64,000 bases of DNA from Pelomonas sp. Root1217 (GTDB taxonomy: Bacteria; Pseudomonadota; Gammaproteobacteria; Burkholderiales; Burkholderiaceae_C). The notes below the pieces were generated by a model. The model did no database searches. It was given only the letters and a program-made list of their open reading frames with translations, and was not told the origin of the DNA. The first letter of the stretch is position 1, and each line of letters begins with the position of its first letter. Positions 17,368-25,666 of the stretch are shown here, in pieces. The position numbers and the translations under genes were made by a program. The stretch covers positions 251,515-315,514 of the forward strand of contig NZ_LMDC01000027.1 of NCBI RefSeq assembly GCF_001425705.1. The letters run 5' to 3'.

Positions 17368-18611
17368 AACGAATCCCCACTGAACCGGCTATCCCCCGTG
17401 ACCGCGCCCATGTCCACAAACTCAAAATCCGACGCCCGCAGCGTCTTGAGGCTGGAGATCGTCGCGTCTTGCCACTGCGCACTGGGCTCGCCCTGCACGT
17501 ACAGGTCGGAGCCGATGTCGGCGACGTAGAGGCCATAGCGCTGCATCGCCACCGCGACAGCCTTGGCCTGGGCGCTCCAGGAGGCTGGCGGTAAGAAGCT
17601 GGCCTTCAGGCGCATCACGGCGCCAAAGGGCACGCCGCCGGCCGTCTCGCCGCCCGCGTGATGGCGCGCCGGCCAGACGTGGCTGCGGGCCAGCACGCTG
17701 TCGCGCAGCGTGACGCGCAAGGCATGGCGGATCTCGCCCGCGCTGGCTTCAGCGGCCCGCGCCAGCAGGGGCAGCATGGGCAGGCCGGCGGCGTCGCCCG
17801 AGGTCCAGGTGTCGGGGCGCATCGCGTTGCTCTTCAGGTCCCACGCGGCTGTCGAGTAGCTGTACCACTGCGCGTTGAGCTTGAAGCTGGCGTAGCTCTC
17901 CCACAGCCGGCAGCTGCCTTGCTCGACCACCAACACATGGCGGTCGCTGCATTGCTGGGCGTCATTGCAGGCGCCGCCCTCGGCCTTGAGCAGGTCGTCG
18001 CGCGGGAAGGGGAAGCGGCGGTTGGGCGCGGTCAGCGTCGTGCAGTCGCGCACGAGGCTGTAGCCGCCGCCCACGGGTGCGCCGCAGTCGCTCTCGTCGG
18101 GCGCGCCGTCGCCGCTGCCGGCGCGTGGGTCGGTGGGATTGAAGGCCACCGTCGGCCAGCTGGTGGTGGCCGTGGCCGCGGTGCTGCCGTCCACCACGTT
18201 GTACGGGATGCCGTAGTAGTCGGCCGGCTGCTGCTGGTTCTCGCTGGTGCCCCAGTCCGGATGAAATGACCTCGTCGTGCCGATGTTGCTGATCCACGTC
18301 GCGCTGCTGGCGTGCACGGGGAAGCGCTGGGCATCGTCGATGCGCGTGTTGAACACCGCCGTGGCGGGGAAGACATCGCAGCCGCCGATCTGCGGCGAGG
18401 CATCGGGTGCAGGGGAGGGCGCAGGAGCAGGAGCAGGAGCCGGAGCAGGGGCCGGCGGAGGTGGCGGCGGCGCAGGAGAGGGCGTGGGAGCGGGCGATGG
18501 GGCTGGCGGCGGCAGTGGGCTGCCGCCACCGCCGCCACAGGCCGTCAGGCCGACGGCCGTGGCCAGCAGGACGAGCCCGCCGATGCTCTTCTTGATCGGG
18601 TCGCTTTGCAT
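17352..18611 (-). CDS. Exported lipoprotein with Pro/Ala-rich linker, unknown function
   Basis: 419 residues from the ATG at 18609-18611, preceded by GAAGAAG. The N-terminus is a lipoprotein signal with lipobox GLTAC (Cys25), followed by Gly and a long Pro/Ala/Ser linker (about 31-68) that holds the domain away from the membrane. The globular part starts about CDVFPATAVFNTRIDDA and has many Trp, Asp and paired Cys residues, as in secreted enzymes acting on polymers. I do not recognise the family. It lies downstream of a GH12 glucanase on the same strand with 125 bases between, so a role in plant-polysaccharide attack is possible. Confidence 0.82.
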   Translation of the reverse strand: MQSDPIKKSIGGLVLLATAVGLTACGGGGGSPLPPPAPSPAPTPSPAPPPPPPAPAPAPAPAPAPSPAPDASPQIGGCDVFPATAVFNTRIDDAQRFPVHASSATWISNIGTTRSFHPDWGTSENQQQPADYYGIPYNVVDGSTAATATTSWPTVAFNPTDPRAGSGDGAPDESDCGAPVGGGYSLVRDCTTLTAPNRRFPFPRDDLLKAEGGACNDAQQCSDRHVLVVEQGSCRLWESYASFKLNAQWYSYSTAAWDLKSNAMRPDTWTSGDAAGLPMLPLLARAAEASAGEIRHALRVTLRDSVLARSHVWPARHHAGGETAGGVPFGAVMRLKASFLPPASWSAQAKAVAVAMQRYGLYVADIGSDLYVQGEPSAQWQDATISSLKTLRASDFEFVDMGAVTGDSRFSGDSFQASW

Positions 18612-18736
18612 TTGTTCTTCTTCAACAGGGCGCCGGCCGAAGTGCCGGCGACCATGTTGAAACAAGTGCGTCGCAGCGAGCACGCCCAGGTGTACGGGGA
18701 TGTAAGCGCGGCCGTGCTGGCCGCGCTTTGCCTCGG

Positions 18737-19513
18737 CTACCTCACGGTGACGGAGAAGTTCCTCGACCCGAAGTTCATGCCGCCCGACGACGACGTGATC
18801 TCGAAGCCGTACTGCACGTCACCCACGACCAGGTCGGCCATCCAGCCGAGGTTCCTCAGGTAGTTGAGGATGCCCAGAACGTCGATCGTGGTGTTGTTCG
18901 TCTTCGAGGTGCGCAGGAAGGAATAGACCATGTTGGCGCCGTTGTTGCCGCGGTAGACGTTCCACGTGGCACCGCCCACGTTCACGTTGGTGTAGACGGG
19001 GATCGCGCAGCCCTGCGCGTTCCAGTTGTAGGAGATGGGCTTGACGTTGCCGCAGCCGGCCGCGGTGCCGGTGTAGTTCAGCCACAGCATGATCTCGTGG
19101 GCGTTGTTGCCCACCCAGACGTCGAAGGTCGATGACCAGGCGCCGCCGCCCGGCGTGGTGGCGGAGATGGTGGACGACAACTGCGACAGCGAGCTGATGG
19201 TGCGGTTGACCGCGTAGCCGATGTGCGGGTACGACTTGATCCCGCCGGTGTTGGGCTGGTCGGACCAGACACCCCAGTCGGCATTCGTGTTGGCCCAAAT
19301 GGTCTGCGGGCCGACGGCGGCACCGCCGCACGGGCCCCAGACGTCGTTGTTGAAGTTGTAGCTGCCGTAGTTCCAGCTGGCGAACAGGTTGGGGGCCGAG
19401 CAGGATGACGTGGCGGGCGAGGAGGCCCCCCAAGTGGCGGCCTGCGCGCCCGGGGAGGCGAGGGACATGACGACAAAGGCGGCAGCGCCCAACGCGCGGT
19501 GGATTGATTTCAT
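18737..19513 (-). CDS. Secreted GH12-family endoglucanase/xyloglucanase
   Basis: 258 residues with a signal peptide ending near GAQA, so secreted. It fits glycoside hydrolase family 12: NNDVWGPCGG near the start, an SYPHIGYAVNR segment, FDVWVGNNAHEIMLWL carrying the likely nucleophile Glu140, and QYGFEITSSSGG carrying the likely acid/base Glu238. It would cleave beta-1,4-glucan or xyloglucan. The whole mature protein is one catalytic domain; no carbohydrate-binding module is attached. A good ribosome site (CGGAGACAT) precedes the ATG, and a short inverted repeat lies about 90 bases upstream. Confidence 0.9.
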   Translation of the reverse strand: MKSIHRALGAAAFVVMSLASPGAQAATWGASSPATSSCSAPNLFASWNYGSYNFNNDVWGPCGGAAVGPQTIWANTNADWGVWSDQPNTGGIKSYPHIGYAVNRTISSLSQLSSTISATTPGGGAWSSTFDVWVGNNAHEIMLWLNYTGTAAGCGNVKPISYNWNAQGCAIPVYTNVNVGGATWNVYRGNNGANMVYSFLRTSKTNNTTIDVLGILNYLRNLGWMADLVVGDVQYGFEITSSSGGMNFGSRNFSVTVR

Positions 19514-19600
19514 ATGTCTCCGTTATGGTTGAAAGGGTCATCGCCCATGACCGCTACCTTGTGAATGGCAGCGTTGTCATGGGCAAATAAATTCGAGCCG

Positions 19601-19615
19601 CGAACAATTAGTTCG
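19601..19615. promoter_or_regulatory. Candidate operator upstream of the GH12 gene
   Basis: CGAACAATTAGTTCG is an inverted repeat (CGAAC/GTTCG, five-base centre) in the otherwise AT-richer leader between the GH12 gene and the LysR gene. It is about 88 bases before the glucanase start, suitable for a regulator site, but no cognate protein is known. Confidence 0.35.
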
Positions 19616-19656
19616 ACCATCGGGCTTACCCGCTGATGTGAAACAAGCGGTCGCGC

Positions 19657-20568
19657 TCAGCGGCCGGGTCTGGCGTCGAGAAAACGTTCTCTCAACACGC
19701 CAGTCGAGTCAGCCCGCCACGCCGCAAACACCGCCGATGGCTCGATGGCCTCGGCCAGCGGCTTGAACACCGCGCCCTGCACGCCCGCGCGCTGGAAGGC
19801 CGCCGGCACGATGCTGACGCCCATGCCCTGGGCCACCAGCGACACCACGGACAGCCAGTGCCGGCCCTCGTGCTGCAGCCGCGGGTAGAAGCCGTGCTGG
19901 CGGCAGATCTCGACGATGCGGGCGTGGTAGTCGGGTGAGCCCTTGCGGGAGAAGAGGATGAAGGGCTGGTCGCTCAGCGTCGCCAAGGGAATCTTCTTCA
20001 GCTTGGCGCTCGGGTGGTTGGCGGGCAGGCAGGCGAGGAAGGGTTCGCTGTAGAGCGGCTGCGAGGTGAGGGCGGGCGGCAGGCGGTCGGTGTGGACGAG
20101 GCCGAGGTCAAGCTCCTCGCGGAGCAAGGCCTCGATCTGGTCCTGCGAGTTCAACTCGATGACGATCACCTCGACCTTGGGATGGCTGGCCTGGAAGGCC
20201 TGCAACCAGGTGGACAGGCCGTTGAACAGCGTGGAGCCGACAAAGCCCAGGCGCAGCCGGCCCACCTCACCGGCCTGCACCTCGCGGGCCAGCGCGCAGG
20301 CGTCTTCGGCGCGGTCCAGCAGGGCTTGGGCGCTGGTGCGGAAGGCGTCGCCCGCGGGCGTGAGGCGCACGCCCTTGCTGTCGCGGTCGAACAGGCGTGC
20401 GCCGACGCTGGCCTCCAGCTGCTGGATGGCGACCGACAGCGGCGGCTGAGAGATGGCCAGGCGCTGGGCGGCGCGGCCGTAGTGCAGCTCCTCGGCCAAG
20501 GCGATGAAGTAGCGCAGGTGGCGGAACTCCAGCGAGCGGGTGGCGGCTGCAGCTGTGTCGATAGGCAT
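19657..20568 (-). CDS. LysR-family regulator, likely controlling gcdH
   Basis: 303 residues from the ATG at 20566-20568. It has the LysR N-terminal helix-turn-helix ([20 protein letters not shown], then [19 protein letters not shown]) and a full co-inducer domain. The [18 protein letters not shown] pattern is typical of the CatR/BenM-like branch that regulates catabolic genes. It is divergent from glutaryl-CoA dehydrogenase with 112 bases between, and such regulators (often called GcdR) commonly control that gene. The effector is probably glutarate or a CoA ester (inference). Confidence 0.93.
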   Translation of the reverse strand: MPIDTAAAATRSLEFRHLRYFIALAEELHYGRAAQRLAISQPPLSVAIQQLEASVGARLFDRDSKGVRLTPAGDAFRTSAQALLDRAEDACALAREVQAGEVGRLRLGFVGSTLFNGLSTWLQAFQASHPKVEVIVIELNSQDQIEALLREELDLGLVHTDRLPPALTSQPLYSEPFLACLPANHPSAKLKKIPLATLSDQPFILFSRKGSPDYHARIVEICRQHGFYPRLQHEGRHWLSVVSLVAQGMGVSIVPAAFQRAGVQGAVFKPLAEAIEPSAVFAAWRADSTGVLRERFLDARPGR

Positions 20569-20680
20569 TGCGAATCGTCGAAGTCGTTTCTTGAATTGGA
20601 CACGAATCGGTCCGCGGCGCAATACTTCTGCCATTCGCGCCCGGCGCTTTTGCCGGGCGTTGCTCATCAGGACGCGCACC

Positions 20681-21859
20681 ATGGCCACCAAGGCAGGCTT
20701 TCACTGGGACGACCCGCTGCTGCTGAACGAGCAGCTCACCGACGATGAACGCATGGTGCGCGACGCCGCTGCGGCCTATTGCACCGACCGCCTGAAGCCG
20801 CGAGTGCTCGAGGCCTTCCGCAACGAGAAGACCGATGCGAGCATCTTTCGCGAGATGGGCGAGCTGGGCTTGCTGGGCCCGACCATCCCCAGTGAATACG
20901 GCGGCGCCGGCCTGAACTACGTGTCCTACGGCCTGATCGCCCGCGAGGTGGAGCGTGTCGACTCGGGCTACCGCTCGATGATGAGCGTGCAGTCGTCCCT
21001 CGTCATGGTGCCCATCAACGAGTTCGGCAACGAGGCCACCAAGCAGAAGTACCTGCCCAAGCTGGCCAGCGGCGAGTGGATCGGCTGCTTCGGCCTGACC
21101 GAGCCCAACCACGGCTCCGACCCCGGCTCCATGGTCACGCGCGCCCGCAAGGTGGACGGCGGCTACGAGCTGACCGGCAGCAAGATGTGGATCACCAACA
21201 GCCCCATCGCCGACGTGTTCGTCGTCTGGGCCAAGGATGATGGCGGCCAGATCCGCGGCTTCGTGCTGGAAAAGGGCGCCAAGGGCCTGAGCGCGCCGGC
21301 CATCCATGGCAAGGTGGGCCTGCGGGCGTCCATCACCGGCGAGATCGTCATGGACAGCGTGTTCTGCCCCGAGGAGAACGCCTTCCCCGAGGTGCGAGGC
21401 CTCAAGGGCCCGTTCACCTGCTTGAACTCGGCTCGCTACGGCATTGCCTGGGGCGCGCTCGGTGCGGCCGAGGATTGCTGGCACACGGCCCGCCAGTACA
21501 CGATGGACCGCAAGCAGTTCGGCAAGCCGCTGGCCGCCAACCAGCTGGTGCAGAAGAAGCTGGCCGACATGCAGACCGAGATCACTCTGGGCCTGCAAGG
21601 CTGCCTGCGCCTGGGCCGCATGAAGGACGAGGGCACGGCGGCGGTGGAGATCACGTCCATCATGAAGCGCAACAGCTGCGGCAAGAGCCTGGACATCGCC
21701 CGCATGGCGCGCGACATGCTCGGCGGCAACGGCATTTCCGACGAGTTCGGCATCGCCCGCCATCTGGTGAACCTGGAGGTGGTGAACACGTATGAGGGCA
21801 CGCACGACATCCATGCGTTGATCCTGGGCCGGGCGATCACGGGGATTGCTGCGTTCTGA
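20681..21859 (+). CDS. gcdH: Glutaryl-CoA dehydrogenase
   Basis: FAD-dependent acyl-CoA dehydrogenase that oxidises and decarboxylates glutaryl-CoA to crotonyl-CoA at the end of lysine, tryptophan and glutarate breakdown. 392 residues from the ATG at 20681; a longer frame upstream runs into the LysR gene. Family features are the [12 protein letters not shown] flavin segment, [19 protein letters not shown], and [17 protein letters not shown] with the catalytic base Glu near 372. The YEGTHDIH and [13 protein letters not shown] sequences are typical of GcdH rather than short-chain dehydrogenases. It is divergently paired with a LysR regulator. Confidence 0.96.
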   Translation: MATKAGFHWDDPLLLNEQLTDDERMVRDAAAAYCTDRLKPRVLEAFRNEKTDASIFREMGELGLLGPTIPSEYGGAGLNYVSYGLIAREVERVDSGYRSMMSVQSSLVMVPINEFGNEATKQKYLPKLASGEWIGCFGLTEPNHGSDPGSMVTRARKVDGGYELTGSKMWITNSPIADVFVVWAKDDGGQIRGFVLEKGAKGLSAPAIHGKVGLRASITGEIVMDSVFCPEENAFPEVRGLKGPFTCLNSARYGIAWGALGAAEDCWHTARQYTMDRKQFGKPLAANQLVQKKLADMQTEITLGLQGCLRLGRMKDEGTAAVEITSIMKRNSCGKSLDIARMARDMLGGNGISDEFGIARHLVNLEVVNTYEGTHDIHALILGRAITGIAAF

Positions 21860-22129
21860 GAATTGGAAGGCTGACGGGCGTCCCCGGCAGGCTGGACGAC
21901 CGGCGCCAGCGCTGGCCTCACCTATCATTCTGGACACCGCAGTTGAGGGGCCGTCAGCCGTGTTGGCTCACCGCCATATTCACCAGTCGAAAGACAACGC
22001 TGCCAGTACGCTGGCCGCGTAGCTCCTTCCTTTCGGGCAGAACTGCGCACCTCGCCATCGCAGCCCTTCGGACGAGCCCGCCGCGGTTTCCAGGATGAAC
22101 GAACACAAGACAGGTTGGGGAGGAGCGCC

Positions 22130-22864
22130 GTGTTGACAGAGTGGCTGGACGCCGAGGGTCGTTTTTTTCATCCCGAGCCGAGCGTGCGGGTCGTGCCTCT
22201 GCCGCATGGCAGCCACTGCGTGGTGGTGGACAACGCCCTGGCCAATCCGGAAGGCGTGCGCCAATGGGCGGCCTCGCAAGCTTTCCGGCCGCCGACGCAC
22301 TTTCCTTATCCGGGCTTGGTGCTCGACGCGCCCAAGGTGCTGGGCGAGCGGATGGCCGATTTCTTCGCGGAGCATGCGCGTGCGCCGCTCGGTGGCCGTC
22401 GCACGCTGCATCAGGAGGCGCGGCTGTCATTGCTGAACACGCCTCCCGAGGCGCTTGATCACCGGCTTTGGCTGTGCCACCGCGACGTTGTGCTCGTCGA
22501 CCGAAGTTTGTTGTGCGCAGCCAGTGTGCTGTATTTGTTTCATGACCCTGCGCTGGGGGGGACCAGCTTCTATCGCCCACTGCGAGATCCGCAAGAGATC
22601 GACCGCGTGCTGGAGGACAGTTTCAAGCTGGACGGCCCGACCTTCAGTGCACGCTATGGTGTGGAGCCGGGGTACATGAAAGGCGACAACGCGCATTTCG
22701 CGCGTGTGGCCAGAGTCCTCGCGGTCTGGAACCGCGCCATCTTCTACGACGGATCCCTTTTTCATTCGCCTGATGTGGATCAGCCCGCGCTGCTGAGCTC
22801 CGACGCGCTTCGAGGCCGCCTCACGCTGAACGGTTTTTTCACGTGCAAGCGCCAGGCGGCGTGA
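22130..22864 (+). CDS. DUF6445-like protein
   Basis: 244 residues, starting at the GTG at 22130 with GGGGAGGAG four bases upstream. The sequence pattern (VVDNALANPEGVRQWA, ASVLYLFHDPALGGTSFY, and the C-terminal NRAIFYDGSLFHSPDV..GRLTLNGFFTCKR) matches the family known to me as DUF6445, which resembles 2-oxoglutarate/Fe(II) dioxygenase folds. Members often sit beside TonB receptors and tryptophan-halogenase-like genes, but here those are 12 kb away. No substrate is known. The 270 bases before it hold no recognisable gene. Confidence 0.75.
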   Translation: MLTEWLDAEGRFFHPEPSVRVVPLPHGSHCVVVDNALANPEGVRQWAASQAFRPPTHFPYPGLVLDAPKVLGERMADFFAEHARAPLGGRRTLHQEARLSLLNTPPEALDHRLWLCHRDVVLVDRSLLCAASVLYLFHDPALGGTSFYRPLRDPQEIDRVLEDSFKLDGPTFSARYGVEPGYMKGDNAHFARVARVLAVWNRAIFYDGSLFHSPDVDQPALLSSDALRGRLTLNGFFTCKRQAA

Positions 22865-22972
22865 GCGGGGGGCTTTGTCGGACTGGGCTGACGCGAGGCC
22901 GCGCTGCCCTGAGCTGGCAGGCGCGCCGCCGCTGTTCTTCAATCGAACCGATTCAGCGGACAGGGGATAGCC

Positions 22973-23356
22973 ATGGCGGTGATTTCCGGGGCCTGCCTTT
23001 GCGGGCAGGTGAAGTTTTCAGTCAGCGGCGAGCCGCTTCGCACAGGCATCTGCCACTGCACCGACTGCCGGCAGGAGAGCGGTTCGGCCTTCACCTTCTT
23101 CGGGGTCTGGCCTGCGACCCGGTTTGAACGCGCAGGAGAAACCGCGCAGTTCCGCGGCCGGCATTTCTGCCCGCGCTGCGGGTCCCGTCTCTTCGCGGTC
23201 GACGACCGGGAGGCGGAGGTCAAGCTTGGTGCGCTGTCGCAGGCGCCGACCGCTCTCGTGCCGAGCTACGAGCTGTGGGTAAAGCGCCGCGAGCCGTGGT
23301 TGCTGCCGATCCCGGGTGCCGAGCAACACGAGCAAGACCGCAACCGCCCTGGGTGA
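22973..23356 (+). CDS. GFA-family zinc protein
   Basis: 127 residues with the Cys pattern of the glutathione-dependent formaldehyde-activating (Gfa/CENP-V) family: Cys8 and Cys10 in ACLCGQVKF, Cys27, Cys29 and Cys32 in CHCTDCRQ, and Cys66/Cys69 in FCPRCGSRLF. These bind two zinc ions in the structural and active sites. Most bacterial members are not shown to act on formaldehyde, so the reaction is left open. It is flanked by unrelated small genes on the same strand. Confidence 0.92.
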   Translation: MAVISGACLCGQVKFSVSGEPLRTGICHCTDCRQESGSAFTFFGVWPATRFERAGETAQFRGRHFCPRCGSRLFAVDDREAEVKLGALSQAPTALVPSYELWVKRREPWLLPIPGAEQHEQDRNRPG

Positions 23357-23415
23357 CTTGAGGCACGGCTTGGCCCAAGAGGCATGCTCTCGGCTTCCAG
23401 AACACGGAGAAGCCG

Positions 23416-23874
23416 ATGACCACCCGCCGCCATGCCTTGCTTGCCGCCGCCACGCTGCCCGCCGCTGCTTCGGCCGCGTCGCAACCGGGTTGGCCGTCAA
23501 CCGACGAAATCGCCAGGCGGGTCGAAGAGGCTCGCGCCGCTGAGACCGCCTTTGCCGCGGCCTTCGCAGCACGTGACGTGGCGGGCTTCCGGCGTTTGCT
23601 GGCGCCGGACACCATCTGGATGGGCAAGGCACCGCTGCACGGTCCCGACGCCGTCATGGCGGCCTGGACCGGCATGCTCACTTCGCCCAAGCCGCCCTTC
23701 AGCTGGTCCCCCGACCTGGTGCTGGTGCTGCCCAGCGGCGACCTGGCCCGCACCACCGGGCCGGTGCTTGATACCGAGGGCAAGGTGACGGCGCGCTTCC
23801 AGTCAGTGTGGCGGCGCAAGCCGGCGGGTGGCTGGGAGATCGTTTTTGACTTCGGGACGGAAGTCTGCCGCTGA
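23416..23874 (+). CDS. Exported NTF2-like (DUF4440-type) protein
   Basis: 152 residues with an N-terminal export signal (MTTRRHALLAAATLPAAASA), whose double Arg before a short hydrophobic run could use the Tat route. The rest is one NTF2/DUF4440-like domain: a helix with AAETAFAAAFAARDVAGFRR, LLAPDTIWMGKAPLHGPDA, then strands ending WEIVFDFG. It may be periplasmic. Related proteins serve as stress or ketosteroid-isomerase-like factors; no catalytic residues can be assigned. Confidence 0.85.
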   Translation: MTTRRHALLAAATLPAAASAASQPGWPSTDEIARRVEEARAAETAFAAAFAARDVAGFRRLLAPDTIWMGKAPLHGPDAVMAAWTGMLTSPKPPFSWSPDLVLVLPSGDLARTTGPVLDTEGKVTARFQSVWRRKPAGGWEIVFDFGTEVCR

Positions 23875-23932
23875 TCGTTCCCGAGCGACGCGAGAGCGCC
23901 GTTCAGGCGCGCGTCCTGCAGTTCACGCGAGG

Positions 23933-24505
23933 CTACTTGAGCTGACCGGCGCCGTCGCGAGACTCTTGCAGCGTTGGCAGTCCGCAGGCCTTCCGGTCCC
24001 CGTCCGTCACTGCGGACTCATCGACGGCTGAGAGTTCCATCTTCCCCGTCTTTGCTGAACGCTCGAACTGCGTGCCATACCACTGCGGTTTTCCTGACCG
24101 CAGGAGCAACCTGTCCCACGCGGAGCAGGCGGCGGCCTTGGGGCCAGGGCGTTCGGGTCGCAGCGCTGCGGCGATGCTGACCAGCGAGAAGGCAAGCTTG
24201 AAGTCCTCCACCGTTTCGCCGTGCTGGAAGACGAGCGCGGCGTAGAAATAGTCTTCGGCGGCACGGACTTCGCCCTGCTCCAGCAAGCGCCTGACCTGGA
24301 TCCGGCGTTCGGCATCTCTACCGGCCAACTGGGTGTAGTCGATGCCCTCGATGGGACCCGCCCTGTCCTGTTGATCCGCGGCGGCGATCTCGCGAAGCTT
24401 GGGGTTGGGTTCGAGGGCTTGTGCGCCTGCGCCCAGCGTTGCGAGGATGATCAAAACGGCAAGGCTTCGCTTCGGCGGCATATGAGGCGCAGGTCTATTG
24501 ACCAT
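23933..24505 (-). CDS. Exported protein of unknown function
   Basis: 190 residues from the ATG at 24503-24505; an ATG at 24479-24481 (MPPKRSLAVL) is an equally good start, and neither has a strong ribosome site. A signal peptide (SLAVLIILATLGAGAQA) precedes a helical domain with repeat-like pairs (RRIQVRRLLEQGEVRAAEDY, FQHGETVEDFKLAFSLV) that read like TPR helices. It lies 32 bases downstream of the glutamine cyclotransferase gene on the same strand. No family is recognised; a periplasmic scaffold is possible. Confidence 0.75.
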   Translation of the reverse strand: MVNRPAPHMPPKRSLAVLIILATLGAGAQALEPNPKLREIAAADQQDRAGPIEGIDYTQLAGRDAERRIQVRRLLEQGEVRAAEDYFYAALVFQHGETVEDFKLAFSLVSIAAALRPERPGPKAAACSAWDRLLLRSGKPQWYGTQFERSAKTGKMELSAVDESAVTDGDRKACGLPTLQESRDGAGQLK

Positions 24506-24537
24506 GGATTGGAGGAGGTGAGCTTGGTGGCACTCGG

Positions 24538-25320
24538 CTATTTCTTGGTCAGCTGGATCTCGAACAGCTTCGGCCACAGCTTGCCGGTGACAAACAGCCG
24601 CTTGGTCTTGGCGTCATAGGCAATGCCGTTGAGCACCGCATCCGGGCTGCTGCGCAGGTTGTCAGGCAGCAGGCCGCTCAGGTCGATCCAGGCGGTCACG
24701 CGGCCGGTCTTGGGGTCGATGCGGGCGATGCGGTCGGTCTGCCAGATGTTGGCCAGCACCTCGCCCTCCACCCATTCCAGCTCGTTGATCTGGTCAACGG
24801 GCTTGCCATCCGCCGTCACGCTCACGCGGCGCAGTTCCTTGAAGGTCAGCGGGTCGAGGAAGCGCAGCTCAGGGCTGCCGTCGCTCATGACCAGCTCCTT
24901 GTCGCTGTGCGTCAGGCCCCAGCCCTCGCCGGGGTAGTTGAACTTACGCCACAGCTTGAAGGTCTTGAGGTCGAGCACATAGGCGGTCTGCTCGGTCCAG
25001 GTGATGCCGATGAGGCGGTCACCCCATTGCGAGATGCCTTCGCCGAAGACCTCGGCCGGCAGGTCCACCTGCTGGACCACCTTGCCGGTCTCGATCTCGA
25101 CCTTGCGGATGCTGGAGCGCCCACGCAGGCCGGTGCCTTCGAACAGGAAGCCATCGTGGAAGAACAGGCCCTGGGTGAAGGCATCGCCGTCGTGCGGGTA
25201 GCTCTTGACGACCTTGAAGCCCTGCACGGGCGTGGCGGCGATGACTGGCGCCGTCAATGCCGCAGCGATCAGCGCGAGGGCAGCGCGCCGCTGCAGAAAA
25301 GAGGAGAAGGTAGAACGCAT
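24538..25320 (-). CDS. Glutaminyl-peptide cyclotransferase, plant/bacterial type
   Basis: 260 residues with a signal peptide ending near PVIAA, so periplasmic. It belongs to the five-bladed beta-propeller glutamine cyclotransferase family: SYPHDGDAFTQGLFFHDGFL, EGTGLRGRSSIRKVEIETG, and INELEWVEGEVLANIWQTD are its signature segments, and LNGIAYDAKTKRLFVTGKLWPKLFEI closes the propeller. It would convert N-terminal glutamine of exported proteins or peptides to pyroglutamate. It ends 32 bases before the unknown exported protein gene and starts 4 bases after the phosphatase-like gene, so an operon is likely. Confidence 0.94.
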   Translation of the reverse strand: MRSTFSSFLQRRAALALIAAALTAPVIAATPVQGFKVVKSYPHDGDAFTQGLFFHDGFLFEGTGLRGRSSIRKVEIETGKVVQQVDLPAEVFGEGISQWGDRLIGITWTEQTAYVLDLKTFKLWRKFNYPGEGWGLTHSDKELVMSDGSPELRFLDPLTFKELRRVSVTADGKPVDQINELEWVEGEVLANIWQTDRIARIDPKTGRVTAWIDLSGLLPDNLRSSPDAVLNGIAYDAKTKRLFVTGKLWPKLFEIQLTKK

Positions 25321-25324
25321 GCCG

Positions 25325-25666
25325 TCAGCCTAGCCGAAGCAGCGGCGGCACAGCTGTCTGCAAGAGTTCGACGAGCTCAGCGTCCATGAAGCGGTAGTCG
25401 TCCGGGATGTCCAGCACATGCAGTTCCTTGCCCGCCAGCGATGTGGCGTGGTCCTGCATGAGGCGCGAGCGGTGCTTGCTTTCCATGACGAGGATGACGT
25501 CGGCCCACTCGAGGTCGGCAGCGCTGACCTGCTTGCGCGCGCTGGCGCTGGTGCCGGCCGAGCGCACGTGCAGGGCCGGGTGGCGGCGGAACACCTGCTC
25601 GGCCGTCGGACTGCGCCACTGATTGCGGCTGCAGATGAACAGGACCTTGAGCCTGTCTTGGCTCAT
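25325..25666 (-). CDS. Low-molecular-weight protein tyrosine phosphatase-like protein
   Basis: 113 residues from the ATG at 25664-25666. The P-loop signature is CSRNQWRS (Cys12 to Arg18, CX5R), and DIPDDYRF holds the likely general acid Asp. This is the short subfamily, about 110 residues instead of 150, without the usual middle helices. It would act in the cytoplasm on phosphotyrosine or arsenate-like substrates. The start codon overlaps the stop of the efflux outer-membrane gene by four bases (ATGA), so it is co-translated with the efflux system, an unusual linkage. Confidence 0.88.
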   Translation of the reverse strand: MSQDRLKVLFICSRNQWRSPTAEQVFRRHPALHVRSAGTSASARKQVSAADLEWADVILVMESKHRSRLMQDHATSLAGKELHVLDIPDDYRFMDAELVELLQTAVPPLLRLG

